From Motacilla alba alba (Eukaryota; Chordata; Aves; Passeriformes; Motacillidae), in contig NC_052017.1 in assembly GCF_015832195.1 (NCBI RefSeq), positions 68,325,801 to 68,389,800 of the forward strand: a stretch of 64,000 bases of DNA. The letters run 5' to 3'. The notes beneath the pieces were generated by a model that had not been told where the DNA came from, searched no databases, and saw only the letters and a program-made list of their open reading frames with translations. The stretch's first letter is position 1. Each line of letters starts with the position of its first letter. Shown one piece after another: positions 41,301 to 52,000 of the stretch. Position numbers and translations under genes: made by a program.

Positions 41301-42032
41301 AAACCTCCGGCGCAGCGCGGTGACAGATTCTGTCACCTGAGACGTTGCAGCAGAGAGGATGTGGATGGATGTGCGCTGGGGACGTTAGAACAGACCAAAA
41401 CCAGAGTGTCGTGGCACCACACACGTGCTTGAAACCCGAAAGGCGGCAAGAGAGACTTTCATGCAAGCCCGGAGCTCGCTCCTTCATCTACCAGCTCCCC
41501 ACCACGTTAGGGCAGGAGGCTCTGAAGGCAGGAGAGCCAGTGGGCTCCAGCCCTGGCGCCTCAAGATGGGCTTTGCGGAGGCAGCATCCCCTGGGCTCAG
41601 CGGGGAGGGAGCCGCTCCCGGCCGGAGCTGGTGGCTGTCCCTGCTCCGGCGGCTGCCGCCCCGTCGGGGTTCGCTGCCACCAGGACCGGCGCCGCTGGTG
41701 CCCCCCACTTTGCCCCCTAGCTCACACCTTTTGGGCTGCAAAACACGCAGTAGGCTGGGCGGGGAGAGCCCGAGCCCTGGTGGGGGTGAAAGGAGGCGGG
41801 TGTATGTCTCATTCCACTCCGCGATCCCGGCTCTGTGGCCCGAGCAAAGAGGGGCTGGGTCGCAGAGGGTGCCGGCGGGGGGTAGCGACCCCGGGCACGG
41901 CGTGGGCTGGTGGGCGGATGCCCCCGCGTCTCCCCGAGCATCCCGGGGGGCCGGCCGGCGCCGTCTAGGACGATTCTGGTGGGTGTAGCGAGCTGGGTCT
42001 TTACAGTAAAAGCCGCCCGGCTCTCACTGGTA

Positions 42033-42042
42033 GGAGTTTCCC
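42033..42042 (-). promoter_or_regulatory. Candidate NF-kB site upstream of IRF4
   Basis: The minus strand reads GGGAAACTCC, a match to the GGGRNWYYCC consensus, about 220 bp upstream of the TATA-like box. Mammalian IRF4 is known to be induced by Rel proteins through promoter kB elements. Function here is inferred from the motif and position only. Confidence 0.45.
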
Positions 42043-42259
42043 TGGGCTATTTATGTATGTGCGTCTGTCTGTAAAGATTTTAAAAAACCCAACCCAGCGG
42101 GGACGCGGAGGGCGCCGGGCTGCACGCCCTCCCGCCCTCACCGTGTTTACCAGCAATGGGTATGTGTCACTGCCTCAGATGTTTTCCAGCTCGCCTCCCC
42201 TCCGCCGGCTCCACCTCCGGGCCCGCCTCCCCCCCCGCCCGGCACGACGCCCTCCATCA

Positions 42260-42266
42260 TATAAAG
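42260..42266 (+). promoter_or_regulatory. IRF4: TATA-like box of IRF4
   Basis: The motif TATAAAG lies in GC-rich DNA about 100 bp upstream of a strong gtaagc donor. This puts the transcription start near 42290 and gives a short non-coding exon 1. The start site is inferred from spacing. Confidence 0.55.
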
Positions 42267-42289
42267 AAACTTCCCGGTGCCGTCGGCCC

Positions 42290-42363
42290 AGTCGCTCCGC
42301 GCCCCGTCTTAGCAGCCGCCCGGCAGCCGGCGGCCCCTGCCCGCTCCCAGCGCCGCGACAGAG
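42290..42363 (+). other. IRF4: IRF4 non-coding exon 1 (5'UTR; start inferred)
   Basis: This GC-rich segment ends in gacagag before a consensus gtaagc donor at 42364. It has no ATG. Human IRF4 likewise has an untranslated first exon. The 5' end is estimated from the TATA-like box. Confidence 0.6.
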
Positions 42364-43960
42364 GTAAGCGAGGGGCGGCCGAGCCCCCCGGGACCCCCAG
42401 CCCCCGGCGGGCACAGCGCTCCGCCGCGGCACCCGGCGGGCCGGGCAGGGAGGCGGGGTGGGCGGTGCGGGCGCCTCGGTGTCCCGCGGTGGGCACTTCT
42501 CCTGTGGCTCCTTGTCGGCACCTGAGCGAGCCCTTTGCCCTTTTTTTTTCCTTTCTCTTTTTTTACCTTTTATTCCGTCCCCCTCCCCCAATTATATTTT
42601 TTTTCTTAATTTAAAGCAAAAGAAATAACACTCCCCCCGTTATCTGCTCCTGAGGTGAAGGCGCGCACCGGCCCCCAGCCCGGCCGGTTCCCGCCACCCT
42701 CGGGAGGGTCGCGGGAATGTGGGGGAGGGATCCGCTTCGTGCACAGTGAAAGGGGGGAAGTGACTTTTTTGGGGTCTTCGCACGGGCTCCTATGGGCTGC
42801 GCGCTGGGGAGCCGAGGTCCCGAACGCGCCCCATTCCCCCAGACGCACCGTGTGCAAGGGAGATGCCGGGGAACCGGGTTTGGTGTCCGGGGGGATGCTG
42901 CTCCTGCGGAGGCGCGTAAGGGGCGCGGAGCGGTGCTACCCGGCTGCCCTCAGTAGTGTGCGCCTGTCTGGCAAGGGTCTCGGAAAGGCTCTCCGTGGGT
43001 AGAGGCAAAGATTCCTGGGTGAGGAATCGCTTAATTTTGTTAGATGTAATAGAGAGTGGGAACCCACCAAACTGAGATTTCGGGCATTCAAGCATTTTCC
43101 TGATCGGTGAGACAAACCAGACGCCAGGTCCCCGTCTCTGGTGCCGGTGTCCTGGAGTTCGCACCTTCCCTGCGGGTGCCCATCCCTGCGGAGCCGCGCC
43201 GCTGTCCGTGCGCGCCTGCGCCTCTGCCTGCAGCTCTAGGGCTCTGTGTGGTGGGCTGCAAGCTCCCACGTCCCTGGGGACATAAGTGCCCTTATGCCGG
43301 GCTCTGTGGGCTGCTGTCTTTCCACTTTTAGGTATATGCAGTGTATAGATTTGAATGTTGCTATGTGTGCGTGCTGGGAGCAGTTGGAGGGGTAGATATG
43401 TATAGGACATCACATGTTCAAGTGTGTCTCGCTGAAGTGAGCTTGTGAAAGCTACTTTGGTGTTATAGATAGATGCCATATAAACTGTAGCTGCGTGTGA
43501 AGCCCTCCAAATCATGTGTGTGATATGTCTGATAGCACATACGTGCACCATCGTATGCAAGTCTATTTCAATGCAATTTTTTTCCTTGTTTGATTGAAAA
43601 GTAAACTGCCAGTTGAACTCTCAGCAGGACAAGGGAGCTGTGCCTTAAGTCACAATAAAAATTTCAACAAGCGATGTCTGTTCATGCATAACAGTATCGG
43701 GACAGGGGGAAGTCTGTCAAAGTCTGCAGCACAGGCAGTGCCTGGGGAGGGCCGTGGGGGGCTGTGCCTGGTTTCCTGAGGCTCTGTACCGTGTTTCCCG
43801 AGGCCCCCAGGGCCCCACTGTGCACCATGGCTGCTGTTTGGTGCGGTGCATGTGGCATCAGGGACTGGGCACCGCTGGTGCGGACTTAGCCCAGAGCTTA
43901 ACCTGTGGGTTGGCCTCTTCCCACATCCTGCCCATTTGCCCCTCCTCAGCAGCCTCCCAG
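42364..43960 (+). other. IRF4 intron 1
   Basis: The first ~900 bp belong to the CpG island, and the rest is ordinary. It ends at one of two adjacent acceptors, cctcctcag (AG at 43948-43949) or agcctcccag (AG at 43959-43960). The sequence does not decide between them. Confidence 0.6.
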
Positions 43961-44043
43961 AGAGCCGGTGCTTGGACGTGAGTGGAGAGGTCAGCTTGGT
44001 GGGGCACCCCAAAACCCCCTGCCCAACCTCTGACACGAGTGGC

Positions 44044-44247
44044 ATGAACTTGGAGCCGGGCGAGTGCGGGATGAACTCAGTGAGCTGTGGCAATGGGAAA
44101 CTCCGCCAGTGGCTGATCGACCAGATAGACAGCGGCAAGTACCCCGGGCTGGTGTGGGAGAACGACGAGAAGAGCATCTTCCGCATCCCCTGGAAGCACG
44201 CTGGCAAGCAGGACTACAACCGGGAGGAGGACGCCGCCCTCTTCAAG
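44044..44247 (+). CDS. IRF4: IRF4 coding exon 2, residues 1-68
   Basis: The exon starts MNLEPGECGMNSVSCGNGKL and runs through RIPWKHAGKQDYNREEDAAL to FK, then a gtaagg donor in phase 0. It carries Trp23, Trp38 and Trp50 of the DNA-binding domain. A second in-frame ATG (residue 10) is a less likely start. Confidence 0.96.
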
Positions 44248-47200
44248 GTAAGGCTCAGCCTGGGCTTGGGATTGCGGAACACTGGTAGGGCAGGAGGAAT
44301 GCCCCTCACCATCCCATCCTTGCCACCTGCCTCTGCAGGCTGGTTCTGCTGGTTGGCTGCTGATGGACACTGCCTGGCTGGTGGAGCTGGCTGTGCCCTG
44401 GTGTCCCTGTGTTTGCGGGACAGCCCACCCTTCTCCAGTTCTCTGCGTGGAGCTAAATGCTTCTGGAACCACAGCACATCTGTTTCCACATTCATTCTCC
44501 TTTCTTATGCCCACTGAACTGTTTTTTTGTACCTTACCATGCTGCTATTTTTTAGCCTAAACATGCAGGGAGTAAATTCATGAACAATTCATGCACATGT
44601 AAGCACACACACATATGCTGTTTCAAGCATTGTGCCTTGTACTTGATTCTTTTTTCCTTTTTTTTTTTTTCCCATTTTCCTGCTCTTTTGATTATGTGAA
44701 ATGTTTCCAGGCCTGGGCTCTTTTTAAAGGAAAGTTCAGAGAGGGCATTGATAAACCAGATCCCCCTACCTGGAAGACAAGATTAAGGTGTGCTTTGAAC
44801 AAGAGCAATGACTTTGAAGAACTGGTGGAGAGAAGCCAGCTGGACATCTCAGATCCCTATAAAGTGTACAGAATAGTGCCAGAAGGAGCCAAAAAAGGTA
44901 AAGCATCTCAAATTCCCTGTGTAACAGAATGTGAATATGTCTCGTTGCAAGCATATGAGGACTGAAGTGTGCTTTTCTGGAATGACCCTGCAGCCTTTTT
45001 AAGTCTTTTAAGGGACCAAAATGAGGGCTCAAGAGCAGCTTGTTCTGGTGACTTGAGAGGCTGGGTCTGCGGGAGGACTGCTGGCGTTTGAGTTGGAGCA
45101 CTGAAAGGGAGCCCCTGCAGGAAGATGCAGACAGGCGCCTGCACATCACTGGAGGAATTGCTCTTTTAGCTGGAGCCTCCCTGCCAGTTCTGTGTAGTGA
45201 GAGCCAAGCAGGCGGCTCAAGGGACAGGCAAAAAAAAAAAAAAAAAAAAAAATTGCATGCTGGATCTAGGTTCTGAATACAGGGAAGAGCAATTTTGGGG
45301 CAGACAGTAGGTAACTGCCTTGGGTGGAAAGAGCTGGAAGTGAGGGATGCCCAGCCTGCAGCCTCCAGGGCAGGGGTGGGGCCATGCCTGCTCTCCAGGA
45401 AGGCCCCAGTGCCAGGCAGGGCTTGTGAGAGGCAAAGGCTTGGCATCATTGTGCACTAGGGGACACACTGTGCTGTGGGGCACTGCAGAACCCAGCAGGA
45501 CAAGGGGGGCCAGGGAATCCAGTCCCAAGTGGGCACTGGAAGGCATTTTGGTCCTCTCTCTGTTCAGTGGCAGGTTGTATGGATTTGTCTTTATTGTGCG
45601 GATTTTGGATTTCCTTAAGATCTGGTTGACGTAATTTATTTTCATCCCTCTGGTGAGCACAGGTGCAAAACAGATCAGCATGGAGGAACAGCCATTGATG
45701 ATGAACCATCCCTTTCCAATAACATCTCCTTACACTGCACTACCATCCCAGGTATGGCATTAGTTGAGTGTTTTCATTGGTGCCTCTACGCTGAGCAGCA
45801 CAATTGTCTGTCCTTGCTTGTGGGGCTCTCAGGTTCTCCCTGTGAAGAAACTTCATTATGAGAACTGAGAAATTGAGAAGCAACTTTTCTAATGTCAGAT
45901 GAGGCCACAGGGCAGTTGATTTCCCTTGGTGTTGTTTATCCCAGAGTAATAGCTCTTTTCTGTTGGACAGCAGTTCCTAGTGCACTGCCATTCTCTTGGT
46001 GCCAGAATGCGAGCACCCAATGAAGCCTTGCTCTTTCAAGCAGACATTTACCAGCAGTGCTTTGACTGCCTTTTGTTATTCCACTCCTCTTATTATTTAC
46101 ACCAGTGGTGAGAAACTCATTTGAAAGCCTCATTGGTGGTGGTGGCCAAGTGCCATCCGCGTAGCCTGGGCACAGCTCAGACCTCCATGGGCTTTGGCAG
46201 GGAAAATCAAGGAGCTGAGATGAGAAAGCTGATGCAATGCATAGCATTAGTTCTGACAGCTGCCTACTGAAAGAATACCTCATTAAATTGAATAGGTACC
46301 GAACTACATGGTGCCCCATGAACGGAACTGGAGGGAGTTTGCCCCGGAGCAGCCGCATCCTGACATTCCGTACCAGTGCACCAGCATCCCCTTCGCCGCT
46401 CGCGGTCATCACTGGCAAGGGCCCGGCTGTGAAAATGGTAAGGCACCCCTGCTCAGGACTGGTTGCTGAGGCTGGTCGCCTGGAGAAACCCCAGATTCAT
46501 CAGGCTTATTATTTGTGGCTTTGATCGGAATTAGCCGATGTGGATGTACAGGAGTGCTGGCTTCCCTTGAAAGGGACCCACCTTTGTCCTGGCTCTTGCA
46601 TCCGCTGCCACTGTATGTGTGGTGTGTGGGCTGTGCCGTTCTCTGCATTGATAGAAATCAGCCCCCAAAAGTCCTCAGCTGTCTCAAAAGCCCTGAGCAA
46701 TAAAGAAGGCAACCAGCCCTCACAAAAACCCCAAATGGGAACATATGTTCTTTAGCTTTTTTCTCTGATTTTGGACTTTTTGAGGCACACACCAGTGAGG
46801 TTTTCCCTCCAGCCTTGTGGTTTAGACTGACATTATTCTCCCTAGGGGAAAGCTGAAATTATTACTTTATTTTAGTGCTGTGGCAGTGGGACAACTTGTC
46901 ATGGATTGAGACTCTCTTGGGGCTGGTACAGCAGAAGCAGAATAAAGGAATGTTTCCTTCCCCAAAAATCTCGCAGTACCAGAGCCTAACACAGTCATGG
47001 CTTTCAAAGCTTTGCATCTGTAGGAAAAAGTCCAAATTGTGAAAATTGGCAGTGCTGAAGCTTGCAGGGAATAAAACATAAGAGAAAGGGAACTGTGTGC
47101 TGTAGACCCTTGCAGGGTAACTCACCTGAGGATGCAGGCATTTGCTTTGTGATGAGAACCACCTGGTTCTGAAGGGCAGGAAAGGATGGGAAGCAAGAAA

Positions 47201-49047
47201 GGATCTTGGAGTAGGTGCTATATTTTCAGAGGACAGCTCTCTCCCGGTTTTGATGCAGAGAAGTCTTTGGATCTGCTAAAAAGTAAATACTCAGTGCACT
47301 GGAACTTTTGCTGGCAGTATATTGGAATTACTAGGCAGAATGTTTTGATCTTTAGTTGAGTTATTTGCTAATAAAAAAAAAAAATCAAGGTATCAGAATG
47401 AGCTCTGCCCTGAAGTACATCTTCTGCAGCACTTGCACACGTTTGGATCCTTTGGATCCTTTGCTGAATTTGTAGGCTGTTGTTAGTGGTTGATACTGTG
47501 TTTCTCACTGGGCTATAAAATGCATCAAGAGATGTGGGTGTTTTTTATCCCAGTTACTCCAGGTCCTGATTGTGGTGAGTTTTGCCACTGGGAAAGGTAA
47601 TGCTTTCTTGTCTGCAAGTCACTTGCATCATCCTCCAAAGACTTTTATTGCTATTAAGAAGCAGAGGAAAAACATCAGTTGTCCATGGTATAATCCACTT
47701 ACTCAAAGGCATTTGTTGGAACAGTTTAGTAGTTCTAAATAGTAGTTTTGCTAATAAAACCCTAATAGTCTTCTGCTGCACATATTTCTTCACCTACATT
47801 TAAACAGTGTTAATCCCAGCTTTATTGTTATACCCTTCATTAGTAAAGTTTTTTGGAAATATGAATTGTTTCATGCAGGTGACTTTTAAGAGCACTGTAG
47901 TCTAGTTAAAAATGTAAATTATTTCTTTAATGGAATAACATGTTAACTAAGGAAAAGGACTAGGAGGAATATAGAAACACTAAGGGACTATTTCATGCAG
48001 ACCCAATTGAAAATATAGTCCAGGTAACATCTGGAGTGATTGGTAGAGTTGGCCTACCCAGAGGAATTAGGAAATAGGACCTTTTTAAGAAGAAGGGGAA
48101 AGAGAGAGAGTTCCTGTTGGGGCCCAGGAAAACTCACTTTTGCATTGCTGTGATCTCTGCCCTAGCTTTTTCTTTAGGATTTAGGCCTCTGTCACTGACT
48201 TTTGTTTGTGAAAACAGGTTGTCAGGTGACAGGAACCTTTTATGCTTGTGCTCCTCCTGAGTCCCAGACTCCTGGCATCCCGATTGAGCCAAGCATAAGG
48301 TCTGGTGAAGCCCTCGCTCTGTCAGGTAAGGTCCATAACCCCCCGGACTTCTGGGGAGCCTGACAAGAGACTCCCACTTCTGACTTGCCCAGGCACCATC
48401 TCTTCTTTCAAATTAAAGAAGAAAAAAAAAAAAGAAAGTGAATCCTTTTTAATGAATGAATGAATTTGGCTGTATGGTTGTAAGTCTGTTTTCCAGGCTA
48501 CTTAAGCACTTCCAGCCCCAGCTCCAAGGGATGGAGGTGGTTAAAACTTATGGAAGTGCTTTGCTGGCTTGTGGTGTTAGTGCTGGGTTGCTTTGGTGAG
48601 ACACCAAATCAGGCCTTCCCAGGGGCGTTTGGCAGTTTAGGAGTGTCAGTGACTTAAGGCTCAGGTTTTCATTTGGGAGGAGCCACCACCCCCCCCCCCC
48701 CCCCCAAAACTGGTGTTAACCTGGTTACCTTGAAGTGCTCCTTTTGGTGCCATCTGGCTTTGCTCTGCTTTGTTATTCCTGATGGGGGGAAAAAAATACA
48801 TTCAGGAAAGAAAAGGGAAGTTATTTCAGCCAGGTTTGCAGATGTCTGGGTGCTGGAGAACTTTCTAAGTAATTCTGGGAAAAGGCGTGGGGTTGTGCTT
48901 TTCAGGGAAATAATGGATAGACCTGTAAAGTGCTGCTTGGTGGGTTTCTTAAGTGGGATTGTTCTGCCCTGAGTCAGGGTCAGTGTGGGTGTGTAGATGT
49001 GTGTGTCCTTGTGTGTGTATGTGAACATACATTGTACACACATCTAT

Positions 49048-49089
<42 letters not shown>

Positions 49090-52000
49090 TATATTCACAT
49101 ATATATATATATATATATATTCAGTGCTGTGTGAATTCGTAGGAGTCAGCCAGCTGGACCAAATGGCCATTTGAAAGCAAGGCAGGGGATTTTGGGTACA
49201 GCCCTATTGGAGCTGGAGCCAGCAGTTGCTTCTCTCCAGGCAGCTGAGTGCAGTTTGCAGGTCCCCTGTGCAGAAGCCTTTTCTATGCAAAGTCTGGGGG
49301 GAAACACAGCTACTTCCTTGTTAAATCTGAGGAAGTGTTCTGAGCCGGTGGGTTTAATTGTGACGTGAACTTGGAAAATGTGACCAACATCAACTTTTTC
49401 TGTGCAGATTTTTCTTTTTAAATGGAAATGTGAACTTGGTGGGATTTTAGTTCCTACCAAATTCCCACGCATCAGTAGCCCTTTTAATGAGAGAGCATTA
49501 ATGCTACTGTGCCCCAAAAAATTTAGTATTTATATTCTTTTTATTTTTTTAACTAATACGACCTTCTGAGTGGCGCTGACCACTGGGCTCAGAAATCTTA
49601 TGCAAACTTGTCTCTTGGGCTTAGCACAGATCTGAAACATTAAACATCCATACTAATTTATCACAGTGATTGTTTTCGTTTGCCTGTTTGTTTCTCCTTG
49701 TAGACTGCCGACTCCACATCTGCTTATACTACCGTGAAATACTGGTGAAGGAGGTGACAACTTCCAGTCCTGAAGGCTGTAGGATATCCCACGGCCAAAG
49801 CTACGAGGTCAGCAGCCTGGACCAAGTTATCTTCCCTTATCCAGAGGATAATGGCCAGAGGAAGAACATAGAGAAACTACTGAGCCACCTGGAACGAGGA
49901 GTAATTCTATGGATGGCACCTGATGGCCTCTACGCTAAGAGACTTTGCCAAAGCAGGATCTACTGGGATGGGCCAATGGCGCTCTGCAGTGACCGACCCA
50001 ACAAGCTGGAGCGGGACCAAACGTGCAAGCTCTTTGATACTCAGCGCTTTTTAGAAGGTAATTCCCACTATGGCTTTGATACCCTTTTGGAAATGTCACC
50101 TGGGCACAGTCCAAATCAGCCTTATGGGAGTGTTCTTTTTATTTAAGTGAGAATTGCCCCTTGATACTTCTGGGCAAATGCAGGCAAGGGGTGCTTGAAT
50201 CCTGAGTAATTCTATAAATTTCTGCTCTCTGCACATATAATGCCCCTGCACAGACCAGCAGGAGTCAACTGAGGCTCAGCTGGTGACACCCAATCTCTCT
50301 CATTTCTATATGAAGCATAAGGAGGAACATAGCAAAATCGTTTTTCCATAAATTGACACAGAAAACTGGATCCTCATCTTGGATTTACTAATCTAAGTCC
50401 TGGATAGGTCTGTGGTCTGCACCTGCACTCCTCTCAGCCTGACCCAGAGAGAGCCTGAGGTCTTGCCCAGAGTATACAAATTTCAGTAGCAAGCCTTCTT
50501 TTCAGTCTGTGCCAGTGTCTAAAGGATATCTAGGAATTCAAAAGGGTTTCACAAACTCTGGAATTTCAGGACTGCCTAATATTCTGAGCAAAGAGGTGCG
50601 TATCTCACCAGAGCTCTCTGGAAAGCTCTCATTTTGCACAAGGCAGTGCAGAGGGAGCAGGGGAGTGCTTTAGGACAGCCCATGAAGGGAAGGGACAAAG
50701 CTTCAACCCCACTTCCCAGCACACCTGCACAGTAAGAGAGAGGAGAGCTGTCCAGTCAGAGGAAGTGGTGGGAGATGGTCATTGTCCCAGAGGACGGCTT
50801 GGGCAGCAGGAATAGATATTGGTCCTTTCTGGATATTTCTGGCATCACTTAGAGGTGAACTAAGTTGCTATGGTTTGGTATGTTTCATTACTAGAACAGG
50901 GCACCAGCACTGGCATGACACTCTCAGGGGAATAATGCCTTGCAAAATTTAAAAAAAACCCAGCAAATGAAATCCAAATCATCAGTTTTAGCATACTTTA
51001 TATTCCAAGGTTGATACGCTGTCCTAGAGAAACGGCCAAGAAAAAATTGCATTTAAAGAGAGAAATCTTATATAGATGTGAGAATTGACAGTTAGAAAGG
51101 GGAATTTGAGGTCAGGCATTGGGTTGGGCTTCAATCACATGCTAATTTAAAAATGTATAATTCTGCGCCTGGTGATGGTTTTGGAAATCCCTTTCCCTTT
51201 TCTCAGGTGGTTTTTTAGATGTGATCTGGGTTCTTCCAAATGGTTGACAGGACATCTCTTTTTAGACACCTAACCCCAAAGATAAGCTCAAGCAATAGTT
51301 ATTTTTCACCCCTCCTAAATTACTTATGCACCAGTGCCTGTGCAAACCCAAGTGTGTGGTTGCAGTCACAGTCTGTGGCGTGTGCAAAGTGAGTTTTTGC
51401 ATGTGATGATGCTCAGTGAAGTTTGGAAGTGACTTGCCATGGGCCTGACACATCTGCTGTGTTAATTCAATGTGCTGAGGTTCCAGCCTGCAAGCCAGCT
51501 CAGGGATTCCCCTATGCTGGGAAACTGGGACTCCCCTGGGAAGAGAGGCAGATGTTCTCTGCCAGGAGAGGGAATCATGAGCAGCAGAGAAAGGGACAGA
51601 TGCAGAACTGCTATGAACCAGCCACAGCTCTTGGGAAACCACTGAGGAGCTGAACCCTACAATGCAAACTGCACTGGAGAATTGGGGCCTGTGCTGAGAA
51701 GCCTCTGCAGCTGAGCAAGCTGAAATAGGGCAGTCAATCAGAAACCAGGAGAATGGTCTCTGTGGAGAGAGATAGATGCATTGTAATTGTTGTAAATTGG
51801 GCTGGCTGGAGAGGGGAAGAACAGAGGAAGAGAGCTTGGAGCGTGAGGGTGGCAGCCAGAGAACAGTTGGTGGGACAGAAGGAGTGGCAGCTGGAGCAGG
51901 AGGATCAGGAGGTGGGAAAGGTTTGGGGAGGCACATGGGAGCCCTTTGGTGTTGGATGGTGCACTTGGGCCTGGAAGGGAAGACAGAGCGAGTGGAAGGT

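Larger units (their letters stand above)
22816..42230. other. DUSP22-IRF4 intergenic region
   Basis: This stretch of about 19.5 kb has no supportable gene. It holds the CR1 pieces at 32100-32771 and 38270-38350, a TTTG-rich run at 27380-27432, a C21 tract at 34052-34072, a T/CTT-rich block at 37803-37896 and the left side of the IRF4 CpG island from about 41.5 kb. The parts 22.9-27.3, 27.5-32.0, 32.8-37.7 and 38.4-41.2 kb hold nothing I can identify. Open frames there are short and mostly present by chance. Confidence 0.7.
41560..43270. promoter_or_regulatory. IRF4: CpG island over the IRF4 promoter, exon 1 and start of intron 1
   Basis: C+G content and CpG frequency rise sharply compared with flanking DNA, with many CG dinucleotides between about 41600 and 43250. 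The densest part is around 42080-42480. It covers the TATA-like box, the inferred start site and the exon 1 donor. Long overlapping open frames on both strands here result from the lack of AT-rich stops and are not called as genes. The edges are visual estimates. Confidence 0.8.
48326..49703 (+). other. IRF4 intron 6
   Basis: This 1.4-kb phase-1 intron contains a C17 tract at 48689-48705 and a compound GT/TA microsatellite at about 48985-49120. No gene is seen. Confidence 0.9.

Noticed and set aside
41345..41988. Open frames of 207 and 187 codons upstream of IRF4
   Set aside because: They lie in the CpG island, where stop codons are rare by composition. Similar open frames exist on both strands and in several frames, with no recognisable domain and no splice or start context.
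42790..43560. 256-codon minus-strand open frame in IRF4 intron 1
   Set aside because: Its composition is low-information, with no domain. It overlaps the CpG island and runs antisense to a known gene's intron, so it is most likely chance.
45230..45252. Poly(A) run as the tail of a processed pseudogene
   Set aside because: The preceding sequence has no recognisable transcript-like content and no flanking duplication was seen.
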